From Prunus persica (Eukaryota; Streptophyta; Magnoliopsida; Rosales; Rosaceae), in contig NC_034011.1 in the NCBI RefSeq assembly GCF_000346465.2, forward strand, positions 16,719,213-16,783,212: a stretch of 64,000 nucleotides of DNA. Reading direction: 5' to 3'. Positions within the stretch are counted from its first letter, which is position 1, and each line of letters opens with the position of its first letter. Of this stretch, positions 59,901 to 64,000 are shown in pieces. The translations under genes and the position numbers were made by a program. Under the pieces are notes generated by a model. It was given only the letters and a program-made list of their open reading frames with translations. It was not told where the DNA came from and made no database searches.

Positions 59901-61068
59901 GACGGAGAGTATAGCAGGGTAAGTAGGATTGAAAAATGTCGAGTACAGCCAATCAGGTCCAAACAATTGAAGAAGACTGGTTGTATCCCATAGTTTAGTA
60001 TCTCTCTGACCATTCGGGTAATCATGAAAAGGCTATACATTTCCGGGCTCAATAGTACTAGATCTATCACAACGAGCTTTACTAAAAGGGGTCTGACAGC
60101 CTACTTCTATTATGTCTCAATGCCAAGGATGCTGGTACAGTAATGGGCGAGTCTCATGAAGGAATTTGTAGGGCTCATCAGTTTGGTATCAAAATGAGAT
60201 GGTTGATCAGAAGACACAAGTACTATTGGCTTACCATCCTAAAAGATTGCATTGAGTATGTAAGGAGTTGCATTAAATCACAAGTCATGGCCATTCAGGG
60301 GATAGGTCGTGGATATCGTTGGCAAAATTCACCCATCTACATTGATCCTTGCGGAGACGAACTACTTCACCAAATGGGTAGAGGCAAGGTCATATAGATC
60401 AATTTCTAGCACCCAGGCGGTCGAATTCTTTGAGAGCCACATCATTCATAGGTTTGGCATCCCATAAACTATCATGGCAGATAACGGCCTGGTCTTCACT
60501 TTGGTCGAGACCCAAGAGTATGCCGAGAGAATGGGAATCAAGCTTGTCCATTCGACTCCTTACATCCCAAGTCTAATGGCCAGGCCGAGGGAAGAAACAA
60601 GGTAATCAAAGGTATTCTTGAAAATATGATTAAAGAGAGGCCAAAAGCTTGGCACGATTTGTTGCTCGAAACCTTTTGGGCATGCCGAACCTCAAAACGC
60701 TCAGCCACCGGTACTTCTCCTTATGCCTTAACCTACGGCCATGATGCCACATTGCCGATGGGAATGAAAGACTATAGACAAAGGCAGCGTAAGAAAGACT
60801 ACAGACAAGCCATTATCTCTTCGCGTCACCGAACGAGAAAGGTAGAGTAAGAAAGACTACAGACAAGTCATGTCTTAGGAGTTGGACGATTTAGAGCAAA
60901 TAAGGGTTGACGCATGTAACTTAATGCAAGCTCAAAAATGGATCGTAGCACGAGCATACAACAAACACGTGAAGCGAAAAATTTCGCTGAAGGCGACTTG
61001 GTGTGGCGAGCCGTTCTTCCCATTAGAACCAAAGACCCAAGGTTCGGTAAATTCTCGCCGACCTGGGA
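56930..61068 (+). pseudogene. Ruined Tat-type gypsy polyprotein
   Basis: Plus-strand blocks in order, broken by many stops and shifts: protease-like FVDCGVTVNILACSLMKS (about 57650) and MAYNILLGRDWIHQ (about 57845). Reverse transcriptase from 58260 (IELLNPELRAEIVDML, FAWDNHEMPGL, MPFDLKNAGATYQRAMN, VYIDDVVVKS at about 58885, ATGNFLSF-like text, PPPRTKKELQSFLRKVNFLR). RNase H (59297-59518, LYVSASENSIGCLL, HYLSRTLNTTEPNYSLIEKL). A second RNase H (about 59640-59890, HKANKMAQIALG). Integrase (60143-60600, HEGICRAHQFGIK, MADNGLV, MGIKLVHSTPY). The dual RNase H puts it in the Tat group, but it differs clearly from 4274-13769. Gag is not recognisable and the LTRs were not found. Confidence 0.82.
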
Positions 61069-64000
61069 ATTGTTAGATATATGCCCTAGAAGCCAATATA
61101 AAATGGATAATTCTAAGGAAATAATATATAATAGTAAAGGGGCAAGAACGTTGCTTTAGATACATAACGTACACAAAGTAACAAGTCCATGGATTAAGAT
61201 ATAAATGGAAAGTAGTCTAAAGAAGTTAGATGCACGAGACCTTTCCATACATATAAATATTGTATGATAAAATGTTCCTGGTCATAGGATCACCAATTGG
61301 ACAAAGTTGACCCGCACAGAGGGGTACACGTTATGTCTGCTCAATTGGGAGGATGACTAGTCTTAAGTCATTAATATAGAGACAATGAGACAGATGTGTA
61401 GGTGCTCTATAGAAGATGGAGTCCACTGAACGCGATCAACTCTAGAATTCTTATATGGAAGTCTTACTCACAAATGTCAAACAAAAAATTTTAAGTTGTG
61501 ATAATGCAAATTAATCCTTAGACCTAAGACATCACAGTTGTCTTGTGTATATGTTGTTTCTCTTTAAGAGTGCTATACGGTCGTATCAAAATGATGTGAC
61601 TTAAAGGTGTTCCTCAGGATTCTCAGCGTGTACGTAGAGACCGGTAAATGTACAACAAGGAATCTCTGCTCTTAGTAAGAAGAGAGAATACTCTAAAGAT
61701 ATGATTCTTGAATCTTTGGCCAAAGTACTGGATGAAAATTGAAACAAGAACATTTGCAATTTCATCAAATTGAATCATATAATCAACATATGTCATATTC
61801 GGGATTTTGACACATGTTTACCATATCTTGAGAATATAACATAGAGTATTGAATTAGAGAAGGATCAAATTGCATTGTAATCACAAACTGACTAGGTTCT
61901 CTAAATGAATTCTTTTTAGCTTAGGTAGCCATGACATAGCTTGGGTAGCCCTGTAAGGACTAATTATAATTAGCTTTTGCCAATAGGGAGAATTGTATTT
62001 ATACAATTCACACTTGATTCAGAGTGAATCATTCATACCCACTGCCACGTTAATTAGAAACTATAAGATCGCACACCGAAAAAGAATCGGTTGGGAAATT
62101 ATGAAGAGAATGAATGATTTTGTGACTTGGTCAAAGTCAATGTGAAAGTCAAAGGTCAAAGGTCAAACAGTTGAATGACACTTGACATGGTCAACTAAGG
62201 ATGACCGGGACCAACACTCGTTAGACAACTGAGTGATTAAATTAGTCAAGTCATTAGAGTAATTAAATTGATTAGATTAATTTAATTATTCAATTAAAGT
62301 TATGAAACTTTAATTAAAGGTCCCATATGTCTTGGAAATTCAAAAGAGATTTGACCATATGGACTTAGGCACATATGTGACACATTATAGGATTAATGTG
62401 TTGGACCAAGATAGCAAAAGATGACACAGAAAAAGGAGGGTGTGGCTACACTACGGTTTGGGGGCATTTTTGTCACTCTTGTGACATTTTTGATCCTATA
62501 AGTGTGTAGCTATGAAATCCTATCATCCTGGGGTTTTTCAACTTGGTGAAATTGGAAGAAAGAAAACATCAAGCTCTCTCTCCCTAACCTTTTGAATCTA
62601 TCACATCAAGTGAAGGTGCTAGGACCACTCTTCACTTGTTGTCTACTTATTCTCTCATCCCATTCAATCTTTGGTGAAGAGCTTTGGGGAGGTGCGTATC
62701 TTTGGACCTATTTGGAGAGATACAAGGTGGAGAATCAACATCAAAGTGAGACCCAACAATAAAGGGACCACTCCCTTTACTTGAACACCATTCTTGATTT
62801 CAAGATTCGCTCCAAGGGTATGAACATCTTATCTTTCTCTCCAATAGGATTTAGAGAGTCTTTGGTGCACAATTTCATAGAATTATAAAGATTGGGACCA
62901 AATGAGACTTGCATGAATCCCTAGTTTATTTAATGCTTTTGTTCTTTCTTTAATTACATATTAGATATGGCATGATAAGTGATTTATACTCTCAAAGTTT
63001 GGTTGCAGAGTTTTTAGAAATCTCTACACAACACCATTCCCACAATATTCCCTTCAAGTGGTATCAAGAGCCAAAGTCTATGAAAAGGTGCACCCTTTTG
63101 AGTTTTAGAAAGAATATGGACTTAGTTTCATGGTTATAATTGTTATAACATGTCATATCTTTCGTGATTGATTCACATGTATACTTAATACTTGGAATTT
63201 TGGATGTTGCGTGAAAGAGATTTTTCAAAATGGACAAAGGGGGCGGTGGCATCATTGGGTTTTGCTCTTGTGTGTTTTTCTTGCTTTTCTAATTTACATT
63301 GTTGTGTTGGTCTTGAAATTCTAAACAAAAACATGATTTTTCCAAGCTTTTAGGATTTTATATGATTTTATATGATTTTATAAAAAGGTTTTGAAAGAAT
63401 AAGAATGTTCTTTATGTTCTTGAGATTTTCATGAAAAGTTCTTGTTGATCCCTAGAGAATATTGCCTTTTGATTCATGGAATTGTATGAGATATGATGGT
63501 TACATGTTAGTAAAAAACATTTTATGACAAGGGCAATAGGATTGTACCTTTTGTCTCCCATTACCATTTCATCTTTTGAAATACTAATGAGAATAAAGAT
63601 GCTTTATGGGTACAATTTGGAATTTCATGACAAGTGGGACCACACACACAAAACCTCCCCTGCCCCTTGAAATTTTGGCATCCACAAAGATGAGACCCAT
63701 TTTGGGTATTCATGCAATTACACAAAAATGTTTGGCCCATAACTTTTGAAATTGCAAATTTTGCCCTAATACACTAAAACAAAATTGTTTTGTCTTTTAG
63801 TGAAACATTAAAATTTTATGTTTGATTTAAATGTTCCATTGGAAATAAGCCCATAGTTCTAAAGTCTCAATTGTTTAAAATATCATATCCTTTTATTGTT
63901 TAATTTGATTAAATGATTGGAATAAGGATGATTATGGACTTAAGGCCCCAAAAATCAAATTAAGCTAGTGATTGGCCATTAATTCATTAGATGAATGGGT
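61069..64000 (+). mobile_element. LTR retrotransposon, 5' end only (long LTR)
   Basis: TGTTAGATATATGCCCTAGA at about 61070 begins LTR-like sequence inside the ruined Tat element, right after its integrase tail. About 1.98 kb later, at 63059, comes TGGTATCAAGAGCC, an initiator-Met-type primer site with one extra base. The LTR end is therefore a little before 63059, after 'cattcccaca' or 'ctacacaaca'. The LTR contains a promoter-like 'tcctataagtg' and a CT-rich leader (about 62565-62590). 63070-64000 is non-coding leader; no gag is reached before the window ends. Superfamily not determined; copia is likely from the primer site. Confidence 0.6.

Overview
The window looks like nuclear DNA of a woody eudicot. 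Rosaceae is my best guess, from the mix of repeat families, but this is not proven. It is AT-rich and intron-bearing, has plant TATA boxes, and is dominated by plant transposable elements: Ty3/gypsy Tat, Ty1/copia, TRIMs including Cassandra, hAT, CACTA and Mutator. There is no prokaryotic feature. Intact host genes are few. Two paralogous amaranthin-type (agglutinin domain) lectin genes lie on the minus strand at 56-532 and 47668-48141. Each sits in a copy of one segmental duplication (1-2804 and about 47612-53236) whose copies are now about 45 kb apart.

Layout. 1-2804: first lectin copy with promoter, a decayed gene fragment and a minisatellite. 4274-13769: a Tat-lineage gypsy element on the minus strand with perfect 5-bp target duplications. 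Its pol is decayed, its 3' region carries about 11 tandem 65-bp units rich in TGACGTCA, and a spliced-looking antisense ORF lies beside a nested hAT insertion. 13775-20219: mostly non-coding, with four short exons that join in one frame (14947-15865). 20220-23964: a CACTA-like element built of palindromic TTTGCGCGACGAA units. 24148-24352: a small solo Tat LTR. 24659-30892: a duplicated promoter plus first exon whose second copy has a very young copia element (25751-30698, LTRs apparently identical, 717-base assembly gap) inserted 4 bases from its TATA box.

32478-34780 is a Mutator-like element with about 230-bp inverted ends carrying a broken PB1-domain gene fragment (Pack-MULE). A TRIM-like retroelement whose 5' LTR contains a piece of copia integrase is nested in it. 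34955-36785 is a second hAT element of the same family as 6224-6797. About 38480-43760 is a decayed retroelement-like region with an unusual series of mini-hairpins (variable stems, near-constant CTGAA/CAGAA loops) and a broken coiled-coil ORF. A Cassandra TRIM with a 5S-rRNA-like LTR and a (CT)~90 tract follow (43767-44316). Remnants of a vacuolar amino-acid transporter (44834-45966) and a SKOR/GORK-type potassium channel (46526-47057) come next, then the second lectin segment, another Mutator-like element (48472-49613), a solo Tat LTR (53356-53817), a 60-bp minisatellite, a ruined Tat polyprotein on the plus strand (56930-61068), and the long LTR and primer site of another retroelement running off the right edge.

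The genes form no pathway. The story is layered insertion: nested elements with readable target-site duplications give a relative history. The youngest event appears to be the copia element at 25751-30698. All identifications come from reading motifs by eye; no database search was possible.
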